A stretch of 64,000 bases of DNA from Tyto alba (GCF_018691265.1 NW_024881330.1:16822886-16886885); one strand, 5' to 3'; positions 13,021 through 26,898 are shown, numbered from the stretch's first letter. The notes: generated by a model from the sequence alone, not told the origin. A program made the numbers and translations.

Positions 13021-16000
13021 CTCTTTATCTCAGAAAACACTTCTGTTTATAGCATAGTCTAACTAATGATTTAGATTCCCTGTTTGAGACGGCAGGGCTT
13101 GGATATTTTTGACTTGTGCCAAGAAATGAAAGAGTTAGAAGCATTTCCAGTTTTCTTGATGTCTCTTTCAGTGTGCTTAGTTCTGAGGGTACTACTTTTA
13201 TCCAGTTACTGATCAGAAGAGTAGTCTAATTTTGTACATTTTATACTGTCTGTGTTGTGTTTCTAATTTGAAAAAATCCAAGAAATTCATAACGACTTAG
13301 ATTTGTTCTCTAACAATGGCTGAGCTTGTTTGGAAGCACACGGCGTTCAGGAAAGAGCAGCGATCTGTGTGTACGAGCACTGAGTTTTCAGGCAGCCATT
13401 CAGTGTCGGAACTGCTACGTGAATCTGTTTCAGCAAAGTGTTAGTGGAGAACGGTTTAGGGGCGAGGACTGCAGTTCCCAAACCGGGCTCTCTCTGTCCT
13501 GTTTATGCACACTAATGCATCTACCTAGCCATTTTTTGTAGGGAATAGTATTATTCCTAAATTGGATTCCTTTTATTAATCTTATTTTCGATTGCTTCAT
13601 ATAAGTACTGCTTTAAAAATTCCTGAGTGGTCAAGCAGATTTAGAAAAGTGGGAAGACTTCTAGCCAGAAACTTAGCAATTTTTACAGCAGTTCCTAAAA
13701 AGGACTGATAAAACCTGTTATGATACTAACGTCATAAATCTGGTGAAGATGATGAAAGATACTGCTGACAGCTTTTGACTGTGTTAGGTGATAAACTGCA
13801 AAAAGAAAACAGGACACAGATTTAGATGGACTGTAGTTTAAATGCTCACAAGTACACCTCAGCAGAGATAACATGTTACCTTGAGTCGATGTATAGGAGG
13901 AAGGGAGAAAAATGGTGCTACATTGGGGGAAAACAAAGACAATCAGGGCTTTCTTCTTGAGCAGCTGCAGCCAGTTCCACTAATGGAAGTGCAAGAGCAG
14001 AAACTGGCAGCACAAGGTATGTGTTCGTTTTTACAGATGGCAATGCAGACAAGTTGGTAATTGAGAAGGAAGTCGTGTACGTGAGCTGTTTGACGGGGGA
14101 CAGCCCATTACAGTACTTTCCTGTGTAATTGACTCAGTGAGTTATTGGAGACAGAATTTCTATTCCTCTTGAATAGGTTTCAGTTGCTGCAAAATGACAT
14201 CATTATTGTGTGGGAAATGCAGGTTTCCAGGTTGCTTTTTTTTTTTTTTTTTTTTTTGCTATTGGTGTCATTAAAACTTTTAAAATTAATTTTCAGGTTG
14301 CCTCCATGGAAGTCTGTGTTGTACTGCTGGTAGTCAGTGGCAAAATACACCAGAAGCGAGATCATACGGTAGTATGGTAGCAGCTGTTCAAAGCACTAGA
14401 AGAGAGTAAAGGATGATCAGCTTGTGCAAGTTGAAGGATAATACCTTAAAAATACATTATATCTAGTAAAATGTGGTTGAAGGAAACCACTTTCTAAAAA
14501 ATCATACTTTGTGTAGAATGATTAAGGAAATATTTAACTCTTTGCAAACCAGATTAACATACAGTTCCACCAGAAGATATTACTCAGTGTTCATTACAAA
14601 TGCCTTGTACCATAAATATGTATATTTATTTAGTCTGTTTATATGTATTTGGCCCAACAGAAGATCATATATTTTTCACACACAGTGTTTAAAAATCAAC
14701 TGCCACTACCTGTGGCAAGGAAGTCTAACCTGCAGAAAAAGTTTTACTGTTTCATGTTTGTGCCACTGCAGATCTTGAGAGGGAAACTGTAAAATTACCT
14801 TCCATCCCTGTTCAGATTAACAAGGAGATAAACTGTGAACTACGTAATTTTCACCGATAAGTGATCAAATGAATTGAAATTGATAAATCATTGTAAATTG
14901 TATTGTGATTATTTGTGTGATCCCATACTTGCATGTGGCTCTTAACATGATGAGTGGAGCTCAGGCTCTGGCTGAAGGTGGATATCCAAAGCCAGTTCCC
15001 TTCCAGCACAGTGGCAAAGGTTGGGTCAGCTGTAGCTTGGGGGAGGAAATAAAGGTGAGCAGGTGACAGCAGCAACGAGATGCAACAGCAAGTAGTTTAG
15101 TGGCTTCTATGCATAGCTATGCTTTTCTTAATTTAATCATTGATTTTTATCAGCCCTTATGTTACTTTGGTAGCAACCATGACATCCGAAACTAATATCT
15201 TAGTAAATTCTTGCTTAGTAAGACACAAAGTGATTGTAGTTCACTGCCTGTTTTGGGAGGTGTTTGGTTTTTTTTTTTTTTTTTTTTTTGAGCAGTGAAT
15301 GCTGCTGTCTCAAAGGTAGCTTTACAGAATACAGGGAAAGGCTTCAAATGCTGGGACAGAATCTACTCATCTGCATTTTTGCTGCTGATAAAAAATAATT
15401 GCAGTTTACATGCACATTAAAATATTTATTCTCCCTAAGGGATCAGGGGTAGGATTCTGAAAGGCTGTGCTAGCAGTAATGTTTAATTTACTGCCTAGGG
15501 GTTTTTCCCTCTCTAAAACCCCCCTGATTCCTGTCATTAAAAGTTTGTAATACAGCATATATCATAAAAAGATACTGTCACAATAGACCATTAAAAATTC
15601 CTCTAAACTTTTTATATGAATTAGGTGTGTAATTTTAACTTTCCTCTTGGCATTTTTACTTTCTTCCTACCTTGCCTTTCCTAACCTCTTTCTTATGCGT
15701 CTTTCAAATACAGCTCTTTAACGTAATTGTTCTTGAAAATGACTTAGATGAAGAGTTTGGATTTGGCACATTAAATTGACTTCAAGAGGCATCTGTTAAC
15801 TCATAGTTAAGGTTGAAAACAACTTCTACTTTAACGCTCTGCTTTATGTGTTTCACTTTTTCTGACAACTTACGCTTTGGGGATGAAAATTTGCTGGGCC
15901 TGGTCTATTCCTGAAAACTGTCCAAGTTATAAGGGGAAGAAAACCCAATGACTTCCTTTTTAATTTAGACATAGTTACAGAAAAAGCAACTAAAATTTTA

Positions 16001-19000
16001 AAATGTGAAACTTTACAGAAACATAGTTGTGGCTGTTTCATAGTTGAGAGAGAAAGTAGTTTTGATTAAACACATTCAGAAAGTTCTGAGTGCCTCTCCA
16101 GCCAAAAGAAATGAGGGCTGAAAGATTCTTTTCCCATCCTAAACAGCATAAAGTAGCTCTTACTCCAATATCCCGATGATGCCTTGCTGCCCAGGTTTTA
16201 AACTTCAATTAATCTGAGCCTCACTAAAACCCAAGAGAACTAAATACCTCCTCTTATAAGGAGGACAATACCTGGAAAGACCAAGCAGGTGTGAAACAAG
16301 AAACTCCTACACACTCATGGCAGTGCCAATGCAACATATACAGATATAACCATGAGTGCATTATACTGTTTTTCTGAGCTGTGTGGTAGCAGCCCAACGA
16401 TTATAGGTATGAGACCAGCTGCTTACAATTGATCCTCTCCACAGGGGGTCACCTGGCTCAGACTGAACTGGGCACCTGCCGGTTTCCTGGTGCTCCCCTT
16501 TTGGACCTCCCATGTTGCCAGAGAGCATCCACAGCCAGCGTTTTACCTTTTTTTCAATGAGGCATGTATGGTTGTAGTCCCCAACTTTGTCATTGGAAAT
16601 AGGTCAGGCATATGCTTATTCTTGGGTAACATTTATGATTTCCATGCACCTCGTGTTCTGGAGCCATGATTACAACGTGTTCTGTTTCTGACATGATAGG
16701 AAAGCCAGAGATTGTAAAAACAATACACACAGGCTTCATCATATTGTCGTTTTGTGATGGGGAAGTGAAAGTAATCAGCAAAAAGACGAGTTTTGTTGTG
16801 TCCAAAAGCAAGAGCGTGATGTAAGAAAAATACTTGGCTGACGCTTGTGGAGCCTATTTGAGTTTCTAAAAGCATCTTCTAGCAGAAATTTTGAAAACAG
16901 GATGTATTTGGCACTAGCAGAGTGTCAGGCATCATTGCTTAGTCTAGCTAGCTAAAAAGACACAGTTCCTGAGCAGTGTTTTTGGCTGTGCTTGTACGAT
17001 ATGTATTTTGCTACATGAAGTTCCATTGAAATAATAACTGAAAGTTCAGTACATTTTTAAATATTTTTGTATAACTGTGCAGTGTCATGATGCTTCTACA
17101 TGGCTTCAAAGTTTGAAATTGTATAAACTGTGGGATCATCTTTTTAGAAAGAAAAGCAGTTTTTATGAAAAAGAAGGGCCTGATCCTGTAAAGATGTCTG
17201 AGTGAATTATTTGTTACGGCATTCTCTACTGGTTTATTGCTTAGCAGAAAGCACTACTAATAATTTCCTTGTTTTAGTGAAGTATTGGTAACTAGTGAAA
17301 ATCATTTAAGGAGTTAAAAAAAAAATAGTCATTCGGGCTTGATGATGTATATACCAAGTTTCAGACTTGTTCAATTTGAAATGGTCAAGATATGAAACCA
17401 TAAAAAATGTGAGTAAATACTCTGCATATCCAGGGTTGTTATGCAATTACATGCTTTCAGCATGCTTCTTACTGAGGGAAAACAGTTAGTGGAGAGATCT
17501 GCGAGACATGTTCAGTGAATAATTACAAACTTTCATAGCTTAGCTACATAAAAATAATAATCCACTTGTTGCTTTGCTACTACTAAAATACTAAAATGTG
17601 TGCATACTTTTTTTCCCCAGAGTAAAGCCACTATGACTGTAGATTTGTTAGAAAGTTATCTGAAAATCTTGAAATCTCCTCTGCCCCCCGCCCTCCCAAG
17701 TTTTGGCCAGTCTCCAAATTATAAACAGCTGAAGTGATTTAAATAAAGTTTTCAGTACCAAAAACTAAAAGAAAAAAAAAAAAAAGTTACATCTGGGCTG
17801 ACAAAAACATGTGCCAAGTTTCAGCCCAATGTGGTTTGAGACAACCGTGATATTAAACGTTCAGACCTAGGAACTGGAATGGAAATAGAGACGGGCTCTT
17901 CGTTGCACTGGCCCCTTCAGGATTTGTGAGTGTAACGTAGTGGTTATAAGGCTCCAGATGATTAAAGCTTGACTTAGCAGATACATATTTTAGTTATTTA
18001 GACCTTTTTGCTTATTCTCCCAAGGATGTACAGGAAATTTTCATGGATAGCTCCAGCTAGTACTAGTGACATTGATCGCAGACTGAAACCTTTTTATTTG
18101 TGACTCAAACCCTCCCATGACTAGTTATGTTGACTTACCTTTTCTGGGCTGATCTTAAGAGATTAACTATGATAAATGTGTGTTCACATTTGAAAAAGAG
18201 CAAAAGGTTCCATAATGTATATCTTGAAAATGCTGGCTAGGGCGGTGCTTAGCAGAACACTTGAGCACGGCTGGGATTTATGGAGGCTGTGGGCCATAGC
18301 TGTTGCACAGACTTTGCTGGATTGGAGTTCAAGTTCCTGTTCCTTTGCAAGACTACCTAGAAAACCAGCAATATTGGCCATTATTATTGATTAGTACAAA
18401 TGCTTAGTATGCAAAGCCAAACAGACTCACGCAGAGGAAGTATCATCACTAATTAACATTTAACACACAGAAAAAGATTATTTCTGTCAGCCAATAACTT
18501 TTGTAAAACTTGGTATATGGGAAGTAATGGTCCAGGTTTTTGAGGGTTTTTTTTGTTCTTTTTGCTTTTTTTCAAGAAATGGTATTGGCTTAAGAGAAGA
18601 GGTCTGCAAGCATTGTAGGCTTTTAAAAATAGCCTCCATTTTTTCTTGCAGACATCATCAGAATTTCTCAGGTGTATTTTGACAAGCGGGTCCATTCTGT
18701 GGTTAGTGGGATCAGGGAGTCAAGAATGTTTAGTCCAATTCTGACACAGTCCTGTTTCACCCCAGGAAAACCATTCTAAAGCTTTGTGTCCCCAGTATAA
18801 AAAGCTGTTTCATTACCAAAAAGCTCAACAAAGTAACAGAATTGAAGTTTTTCCAGAGTTGGTTTAATTTTCAATTTATTAGAGTATTTAATCTATGTTG
18901 AAACACTTAGGTATTGAAACAATCATTGCTACTCATCTGGTAAGGTCCTTAAATAATACAGAAATAAGAGAAGGTAAAGAAAGATAAGATGCAGTGCTTA

Positions 19001-21641
19001 GAACAGCATGTAAGATGAATTTACACACTTTGTGTTAAATTTAGGGGAGGAAGTTTAGCTGGACTACTTTGAAATTTTTAACAGATAAATACTTTGTTAA
19101 GTACTAAATAAGCACAGGTATAGGTTTCTGATACATGTAGCTACTAATAGGTATTTTGTATATTGTTGTAATCTGTAGTCATTGTATGATTTCATTGCAA
19201 CTAATGTCCAGTTTGAATCACATATTTCTTTAAAAAAGAGAGAAAAAATGAGTTACTTTTGTCAGTATTTTAAAGATATACTAGCTCCATAGCATTCAAT
19301 GAAGATTTCGGTGTTATTACACCTTGTGTCACCATTCAGATGTGTACAAATGCAGCGTATAAACTAGATCACTCTCTATATATTTTAAAAGTCTTTCATG
19401 ACTTTGTAGAGGGTATTTCCCAAACTCAAGGAACACAAACAGAAATGAAAGGGTGGAAAGACTGACTCAGCTTAAGACTTCACTTGGTTAATACACCATA
19501 CCAAGAAGCCATAGGCCAGCAGACAAGAAGTAGGAATGGAAAGGAACAGTTCTGCAGTTGTATCTGAATCCTGGCCATATACAGTCATTTCCGCTTGGAA
19601 ACTTCTCGCCCTTCAAGTGGACCAAACTGTGGTTAGTTCAGTGAAGTTTTATTGTACTCTTAAGGAAAATATTTCAGCAGCCAGGTGAAGTTGGGCAAGG
19701 ATATGCAACCACAGAAAGAATTGGGAGCTTCAATTTACTTGTGAACGAGTGCGCCTTCCCAGAGTGAGCTGCGTCTCTTATACAAAACTAGCTAGATGTT
19801 TGCTGAAGGACATCAACTACCATTTAGTTCTCCCCTTAGCCAAATTGAGAAAAACGTAGTACATTACTGATTCTGATTTAAGAGACAAAGTAGGGGGCAA
19901 TGTAAGGGGGTGAGAGAGAGATTATCTTGACGACAATCTCGATTTTAGTGTATCGCTATAAAGTACCATAACCTGCTGTACTAATGAAATTGTGTTCTTG
20001 GTTTAAAAGGGCAATTGTTAGCCTGACTTTGTGCTCACTAAAAACATTTCCCCAATCTTGTTAAATTATTGCACTCATTTCAGATTTTTATAGCTGTGCA
20101 GCTTACCAGCCCTCGTTTCTTTACGTTTCATTCATTTTCCTTGTATTGATGATTAATGGAGGATGTCGAACGTTAGAGTGAGCAGGCATCAGCAAATGCA
20201 AGATCATAATTAGTTTAGCTGACGAGGGCCTCTGATAGCACTTGCATCTGGATGGAAAAATTACCCTATAGGGAACTGGCTGCTCACCAGGTCTTTTTAG
20301 TGATACATTGTGAAACACCCGATGAATCAAATGCCCTTTCAATGCCAAGAAAGTGTTCCAGTCTTGAAGCCAAAATTATGTCTGCAGAAAGCTTTCCATT
20401 TGAAATGTATCAGAGTACAATTATAACCATTGTATTTTTTTGGCATGAACACCAGTCTTCTACAGTATGGACTAAAGTTAAATAAATTACTTAAATTTTA
20501 TGAAACCCTGAAATTTTTACTTACAATGTTAGTAATTTTTAATTTATAATAAAATTAGTTTTCACCCAGGCTGTTTTTCCCTTTCTTATCTGAAATGCTG
20601 AAGGTTTCTAATTGACTTTTTTCCTTTGCAAAAGGGGAACAGAGTTGAAATTCAGATTTCTTTTCAACAAAAGAATTCCATTTCCTGCTTATTAGTATTT
20701 GTGCCCACAAACACAGCCTGATTTTTGTTTAAATGAGAAGTTTAATGAAATCATTACTCCGTAGAAAGAATTTAACAAGGAATACTCATAAATATGTCTA
20801 CTTTTAAATATTCCTGGATCATTATGAAAGCTGTTGAATGCACAGCTCAGTCTGGTTAAAAATCAATCTGTATTTAGGAAAGTTGTACTGTGCCTTTCTT
20901 TGCCTGACTAAAATAAAATAAATAAATATGTCCATCGATGAGACAGTATTTTCTGGGGTTTTGGGTGAAGTTCAAAAGAGGTATCATTAATAATACTGTA
21001 CTTTTATTTGTTTGGCAGAGGTTACTCCTCATTCATAGTGCACTGTGGGAAGTATATGGTAGCTTATACTGATTTCAGAAGTAAGTGGGAAAGACTGGAA
21101 CATGTATTCAATTAATGAAGTATAATCTCTGTTAAAGGAATTAGTATGACGCAGATACAAACTATAATGAATCGAAGTGGTGGTGTTTCAGAATTGTTGT
21201 TACTGATCACACTTTAAAATTGAGCAAACTAAAAAGAAATAATCTGTTGTGAAATGTGGTGAACAAACCAAGAGGAGTTTTCAGAATGTTCTCTGTCAGC
21301 TTCCAGAGGGATTTTTCAGAATTTGCTGATTAGAAACCATCATTAAATGCACAAAACCTGAAGTTCAAAAAGTTAAAGCTGTTATTCTGAAAAGGCTTTG
21401 GTGTTTCACACACCTCATCCATCACTCTAGGGTTAATTATAATGAAAATCAGTGGTGCCTATTAAGCACAATTGAACCTGACCTCATTATGGGCAGTGTG
21501 GTTTTATACTGTCATTGTTGCCAGTCTAAAGACAAAACTCCTGTATTGATTTGTCCTAACTCCGCAGCTCATGTGACTCACCTCTGACCTGTTTTTTTTC
21601 TGTGTTTTTTTTTTTTTTTTTCTTTTTCTTCTCTATTTCAG

Positions 21642-21764
21642 AGACGTAGAGGCTCGGGTGTTTTTTGTGCCAATTGCCTGACCACAAAGACCTCTCTCTG
21701 GCGAAAGAATGCAAATGGTGGATATGTATGCAATGCGTGTGGCCTCTACCAGAAGCTTCACTCG
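21642..21764 (+). CDS. TRPS1: TRPS1 GATA zinc-finger exon (internal coding exon)
   Basis: This exon encodes 41 residues, from [12 protein letters not shown] to GLYQKLHS, and includes the whole GATA-type finger C-X2-C-X17-C-X2-C (cysteines at exon residues 9, 12, 30 and 33). TRPS1 is a nuclear repressor that binds WGATAR sites through this finger; in humans, missense changes here cause tricho-rhino-phalangeal syndrome type III (established knowledge). The acceptor is ttcag/aga after a long T tract. The donor is tcg/gtagga. Both borders are phase 0: the last codon TCG joins ACT of the next exon to read LHS-TPRPLN, as in vertebrate TRPS1. All four zinc ligands and the W of the SLWR motif are intact, so the exon looks functional. 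The donor departs from consensus at +4 and +6. Upstream exons lie outside the window. Confidence 0.98.
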
Positions 21765-22429
21765 GTAGGAAGAACTTACTGGTTTGTTCAGAAAAAAAGG
21801 GGTTATACAGCTAAGCTGGGCAGCTGTGGTCTTGTCTGGTTGTGTGATTAGTACCACTCCCTGGCCTGCAGTTAATTTCCTAACAGGGTTTTGCAGTATG
21901 GTCACTTTGGGATCAGATGTGATTCATTATGAAACAGGCTGGGATGCTGTGGGTAGACGTGTTTGAGATCACCAGTGATGCATTTAATTATTTTGATACA
22001 AAATAAGGGGAAAAATATTTCTTTTCTGGGAATTCCATTTAAAGGCATACAATATGTTGTGATGAAAGCTCTCTAAATTCAAGAACCCTCATGTTCACAA
22101 TAAAAAAATAAATAAATTACTGAGGTTAGATATCATATCTACATCAAAAATACCCCTTGATGTGGTTTTTGTTTTCTTTCACTTCTCTTCCCCCCTTTAT
22201 TCTTGACAGTAAATTTCCTGGAGATATGGAGTGGTGGGTAATTTGGGGGTTTTTCCTACAGTTCTTATAGTCATGCTGGAGGATTCTGAGATAACTCAGC
22301 AAGGAAGCTACTCATTTGATGGCATTTATCACTTGGTGAGAAGAAGATTCACCATCCCTCAGGATCAGTCAGGGAATAAGTAATAATCATGGACTGTCTC
22401 TATTGCTTTTCATCTTACAGACACTTGAC

Positions 22430-22505
22430 TTGATCCTGAAAGATGTTGAATGCTCTGGTCCAGATCCAGAAAAGCCATGCTTAAGTGTTTCCTTGGATCA
22501 GTGCC
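22430..22505. repeat. Ancient amniote repeat relic
   Basis: 'ttgatcctgaaagatgttga', 'ctctggtccagatccagaaa' and 'catgcttaagtgtttcc' follow in the same order as an old repeat seen in reptile and bird genomes ('gatcctgcaaag..', 'ccagatccagcaaagc', 'acatgcttaa'). The relic lies just upstream of the MIR-like relic at 22610-22760. Confidence 0.5.
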
Positions 22506-22609
22506 AAAATGCTCAGAATCTTTTAGGTTAGGACCCACTAGTTAAATGTTATCTCTAATAGAAGCACATGGAAGAGTCAGATGACCAAGATTTGACTCTA
22601 ATTAATTAT

Positions 22610-22760
22610 TTTTTACAACATTCCCATGAAGTTAAGAAGTGTTACTATTTTTCAGAAATAGAAACTGAGGCAGCCTTTGGGAGTTTGCCAAGGCAACATA
22701 ACAATTCAGGCTTAGAGCCCAAATCAGAAATCTGGCTTGTGGCTCAGAGTGTATATTTTT
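22610..22760 (-). repeat. MIR/L2-like ancient SINE relic
   Basis: The block 'agaaatagaaactgaggcag', then 'ttgccaaggcaacataacaa' and 'gagcccaaatcagaaatctg' follows the order of the MIR core read in reverse ('cagatgaggaaactgaggca', 'ttgcccaaggtcacacag', 'gaacccaggtctcc'). Old MIR and L2 elements are known in bird genomes. A 144-codon open frame that spans it is not a gene. Confidence 0.5.
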
Positions 22761-23820
22761 TAAGACTTTTTCAGAAAAAAAAAAAAAAAAAAAGGCACTT
22801 TGGAAACTATATTTCAAATGCATTAAGACTCCCAAGTGCTTATGCCTATTTCCCTTTAAATTTCAGGCATAAGCTTCTAAATCAATTAGTAGTTTCTGTG
22901 AATTTTACCCTTGGTCTTATGTACACACCATATTACAGTCCTGTTTACTCAAAATCCTGTTCAGCCAGCCCACTTAAAAAAGAAAAAGATTCCAATTTTT
23001 GAAAGCAGCAAGACCATCACCAGTCTGAAAGCTTAGCTCTGTTTGCCATGTGCTGTCATTCTGAGGTCAGTAACTACTACTGTTTTTAAGCTCCAGAACA
23101 ACCCAGCCAGTCAGCATCTGAGCAGGAGAAGATAGACTAATGCGTGATCTCTGGCTAGCATCTTGGCTGGGTCTTGCTGAAAGTATCATCTTCCAGGAGA
23201 TCTCTCAAAGTTCTAGATATATTATCTAATTTAAGGAAATTGATCAGTAGTGAGCATCCACAAAGATTTTAAGGAGGACAGTTTGACTTTTTAATGTTAA
23301 TTTGATGTTTCAGTCCAGTTATTTGTAGAACTTTCATTCACAGCCTCCATTTTCCCTTTTTTTTTTAAATACTTTCTAAACTATAGTGTTGGACCTTACT
23401 GTGATTATTAGCATAACTTATTGAATAGATAACAACTACAATAATCAGGTTGTAATTCAAACACATATCTCAGATAATTCTTAGGAACCAGCAGGAACAG
23501 TATGCTCCCAACAATAATAATTAGCAATACAATGTCAAACTTTATTTTATGCATATTGAAAACAAGAAGCTGACTCTGTCTTTTAGCTCCACTGTTCAAG
23601 CATGGCAATAAGCTGTCACTCAGTGGAGATTTGACATTAATATCTTCAACTGAACTTTGACCAAACTAACACAAAGAATTTAATTAAGCCTCCACTCTGC
23701 TGTGGTACGATAGCAACTCCATTGTAAGTTGGAGTCTGAAATAATCAAACAAATGTGTCCTTTGGACACCCATGCAAAGAGATGCTCTTTAGACTGACAC
23801 CAGAAAGATGAAAGTTTCTT

Positions 23821-23852
23821 TTATCTGTCTGCCTGTCTGCCTGTCTATCTCT
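23821..23852. repeat. Tetranucleotide microsatellite (CTGT/CTGC)
   Basis: The tract reads 'atctgtctgcctgtctgcct' followed by 'gtctatctct', in the last TRPS1 intron. The interrupted units suggest an old or slowly evolving array. Confidence 0.85.
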
Positions 23853-26800
23853 TAATGAAAAATTACAATAAGTATTTGTCATGTATGTTTTTGAATTAAG
23901 GAGTCTAGGATGATGCAGTTATTAGGTAAATGTCTGAAACTATAAAAATTAAAGGGAATAGGACCTTTTCCTTCTGTGAGGCACCCTGTTAAACTAAATT
24001 ATGCTACACAGCTGAGTAAAATTCACCTATAGTAGATCTGCACATTTCATAGCTCCCTTTTGATTCAATTATCACTGTCTAGAACTACTGTCCTCATTAA
24101 CTCAAGAATGCGTATAATACACTTATCTCTAAGGTCCCTTTTCCACATGTATTTAATAGGAAGAAAAATCTATGGTCTGTCAGATACTACTAGGTGGTGG
24201 TGACTGACTAACATGGTAGTGATTTCTGCTATAAGTCACATTTCCATTTCGGTGATACCCTTGAATAATTTTTAAACGTGTTTTCAAAAATGTTCAATCT
24301 ATCTAGGTGTCATTAACATTAAACTTGCCAGGTTTTTCACATTTCTCTCCTCTAATGCAGACAACTATGTTAAGAAATATGTAATAATATTTCATTGGTC
24401 AATTATTAAAATAGTTTTGGAGAAAAAAAATGCAGTTCCCTTCAAAAACATACACAATATTCACATTTTCTGATAGAGAATTCTATCTCTCCAGAATCAT
24501 GGAATTTACCATTATTATTGTGGTGCTGTTTCTCAAGCTCTAACTTGGTCATGAAAAAACTAGATTTTGTTCCATACTGATTCCTTGGCCACATCTTCAG
24601 ACTACTTCAGTGAGGAGTTACAGCATATTATTCTATGATTAGACATACATGATCTTCCAGTGGAGAGATCACTCCAGTTGCCCATGGTATTTAGAAAGTC
24701 TAATCATAATAATTTAATGAACTATTTGTTGAATTTTTCACTATTTTCTAAATTTAATGCCCCACTGAAAATCAAGAACAGAGCTTAAAGTTTTTTGTCT
24801 GCCTTAGTTGAAACCAAATACAGAATATTTCTATCTGCACATTATTACTGTCAATAAGGAAAATGTCAGTAGCTTTACTCCACCAAATAGTCTGTTTTAA
24901 TAAGCTAAAGACTACTCAGGTGAGTAAAGTCATTTGCATGCAGAAGAATTTTTAAGTTAAACCCACAACCTTTAACTCCTAATGGCATGTAACTTTGAAG
25001 AGCCAGAGCTGCAAGCGTGTGAGGGTCCTTAATCCCAGGTATGAAGATGTTTCTTCTAACTACTTCCACAATTAGCCTTCATACCTGCAGCATGAAGAGT
25101 AAGACTAAAAGTATTTCTGAACTGTTGAAAGGTTATCTGTAGTGTATAAATAAAAATTTAATAAGAGCAATATCAACCATATTGTGAGTTCTCACACAGC
25201 ATGTCAGTATGACAGTGTTAAAATTGTCATAAAAAAGTGAGTAAATTATACTGAGTTTATAATAAAGAGTATATGCTTATGCATATTAATTGGCTATTGA
25301 TTCTGACAACATTCTGAATTGAATAGAATTTACAGAGAAAATATTCTAGTTTTATCTAACATGATTTTGCCTCCTTGGTCTCTTTGAGGAGGCTGGTTCA
25401 GGTGCTGTTTTTCTGCTAAGTTTAAATTTTGCTTATTAAGAATCTAAATCAAAGTGTATATTTCTTCTGATTCAGAGTTTTAATATAAAGTAAAAGTTAA
25501 CAAGTAGCTGCACTGCCTGAAATGTAGTTAACCATTAAGAATAAGCTGACCTCAGGGAAATAAATAGGTGAAAGAGGAGAGGGAGATGGCAAGTCAAGAG
25601 AGAAACTAGATCTCTACAAATAATAGAGTGAATGCTCTTCCAGCTCTGGATATTTTTATATTAATTCAAAGTTATGAATATATATAAATTTTGTTACATT
25701 CAAGGTACAAATTGTTTTGGATATTGACTGTACGCCAAAATTTAATCTGCACTTTAAAACAATGTTAAAAAGAAAATTTCCAAATAAACATATAAGTAGA
25801 ATACTGTGTGGGGCACTTTTCTGGCCTCCAACCAAAATAGGATTTTGTGTGCGTTTGGATGAGACAAATGGCAACTTCCAGCACACCAAACTGAATCACT
25901 TTGTTGTTTTAACATCTGCCCAGTAGAGCAACACATACTGACATTACAGCACCATCTTTCATTCACATACCATTGCCTTCCTGTTGAGGGGCCTTTCAAA
26001 GAGGCCTGGCTGCTGTCCTTTCTTGTACTATTTTTTTTTTCTTTACGCAAAAGTATTTTCAGTTCTCATCTAATAAATAGTCTACCTACCCTGAGCTGGT
26101 GTGGGGAGGTAGTAAATGGAAACAGAAGTACTCACTTGGTTCTTGCCTCTGCCTCTTCTGCGATACTTTTTTATTTACAGACCCTTTTTTCCCACATTCA
26201 GGGGATGCCTTCTCTCCCTCATGACTTAGTAGTACAACATCAGTAACATTTAGAAAGAAGTACAATAGGGATGAAAGAGAGGGAATTGAGACCAAAGTCC
26301 CAGGTAGACCTTTTGGAGCATGGGATAAGTTTTCCTGGGCTTTCTTCTCCATCTTTCTTAGTCCCTTTCCAGACACCACAATCCCACTCACCTCCACAGT
26401 GGACCTGCAGCCCTTTTGCTGTGTGACATCAGTGGTGGTCAGCAAGCCCTGTATTTGCTTGCATATCCATGTCAGAAGGGGATGGGTATGAAGGTAAGTG
26501 TTACTAATTCTTGGCATAGTCTGATATGTGCAAACCCCTGCCTGGTACCCACTCTGGTGACATGGTACACAGAATAATGCTAGTGGATCTCCCACCTCAT
26601 CCCCAGCTCTCAGCACCCACTTTTAGCATGTCTCCCCCAGAATTTTTCAGGAGTAAGTGGTAATAAATGCTTTGACAGCTTGGATACTTCATGCCTTTTA
26701 AAGTAAACAGGTGTAGCATGTCTAAGGCAGTTGACTTAGTGTGATAAAACAAACCAATTCATAGTTTTCTTTTAGCATGAGCGGCCAGGAACCAGCATTT

Positions 26801-26898
26801 GGGTTGAAATTTCGTCATTCCCGTAATACTCTTGTAACATAGCTCTTCACAAAAGAAAAGATAAATTTGCGTGAGCATGGTCTCGCAGATTTGTTTAA

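Larger units (their letters stand above)
1..21641 (+). other. TRPS1: TRPS1 intron upstream of the GATA exon (partial)
   Basis: No coding exon was found here. The exon that precedes the GATA exon in vertebrate TRPS1 is several hundred bases long (established knowledge) and would show as a long open frame, but every frame is short. The stretch is AT-rich single-copy-looking sequence with one clear CR1 copy (10987-11540), older amniote repeat relics (5781-5834, 12408-12472, 12969-13020), T or A tracts (for example 1029-1062, 4267-4285, 5885-5909, 10281-10301, 14236-14257, 15268-15289), a small tandem duplication (3676-3719) and hairpins. It ends in a 17-T polypyrimidine tract and the acceptor AG at 21640-21641. 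Confidence 0.85.

Noticed and set aside
1..21641. Search for the preceding TRPS1 coding exons
   Set aside because: No frame resembles TRPS1 upstream of the GATA finger; those exons must lie before the window.
22568..23002. 144-codon plus-strand open frame in the last TRPS1 intron
   Set aside because: It spans a MIR-like relic and an A19 tract (giving poly-Lys), has no known domain and lies between two real exons.
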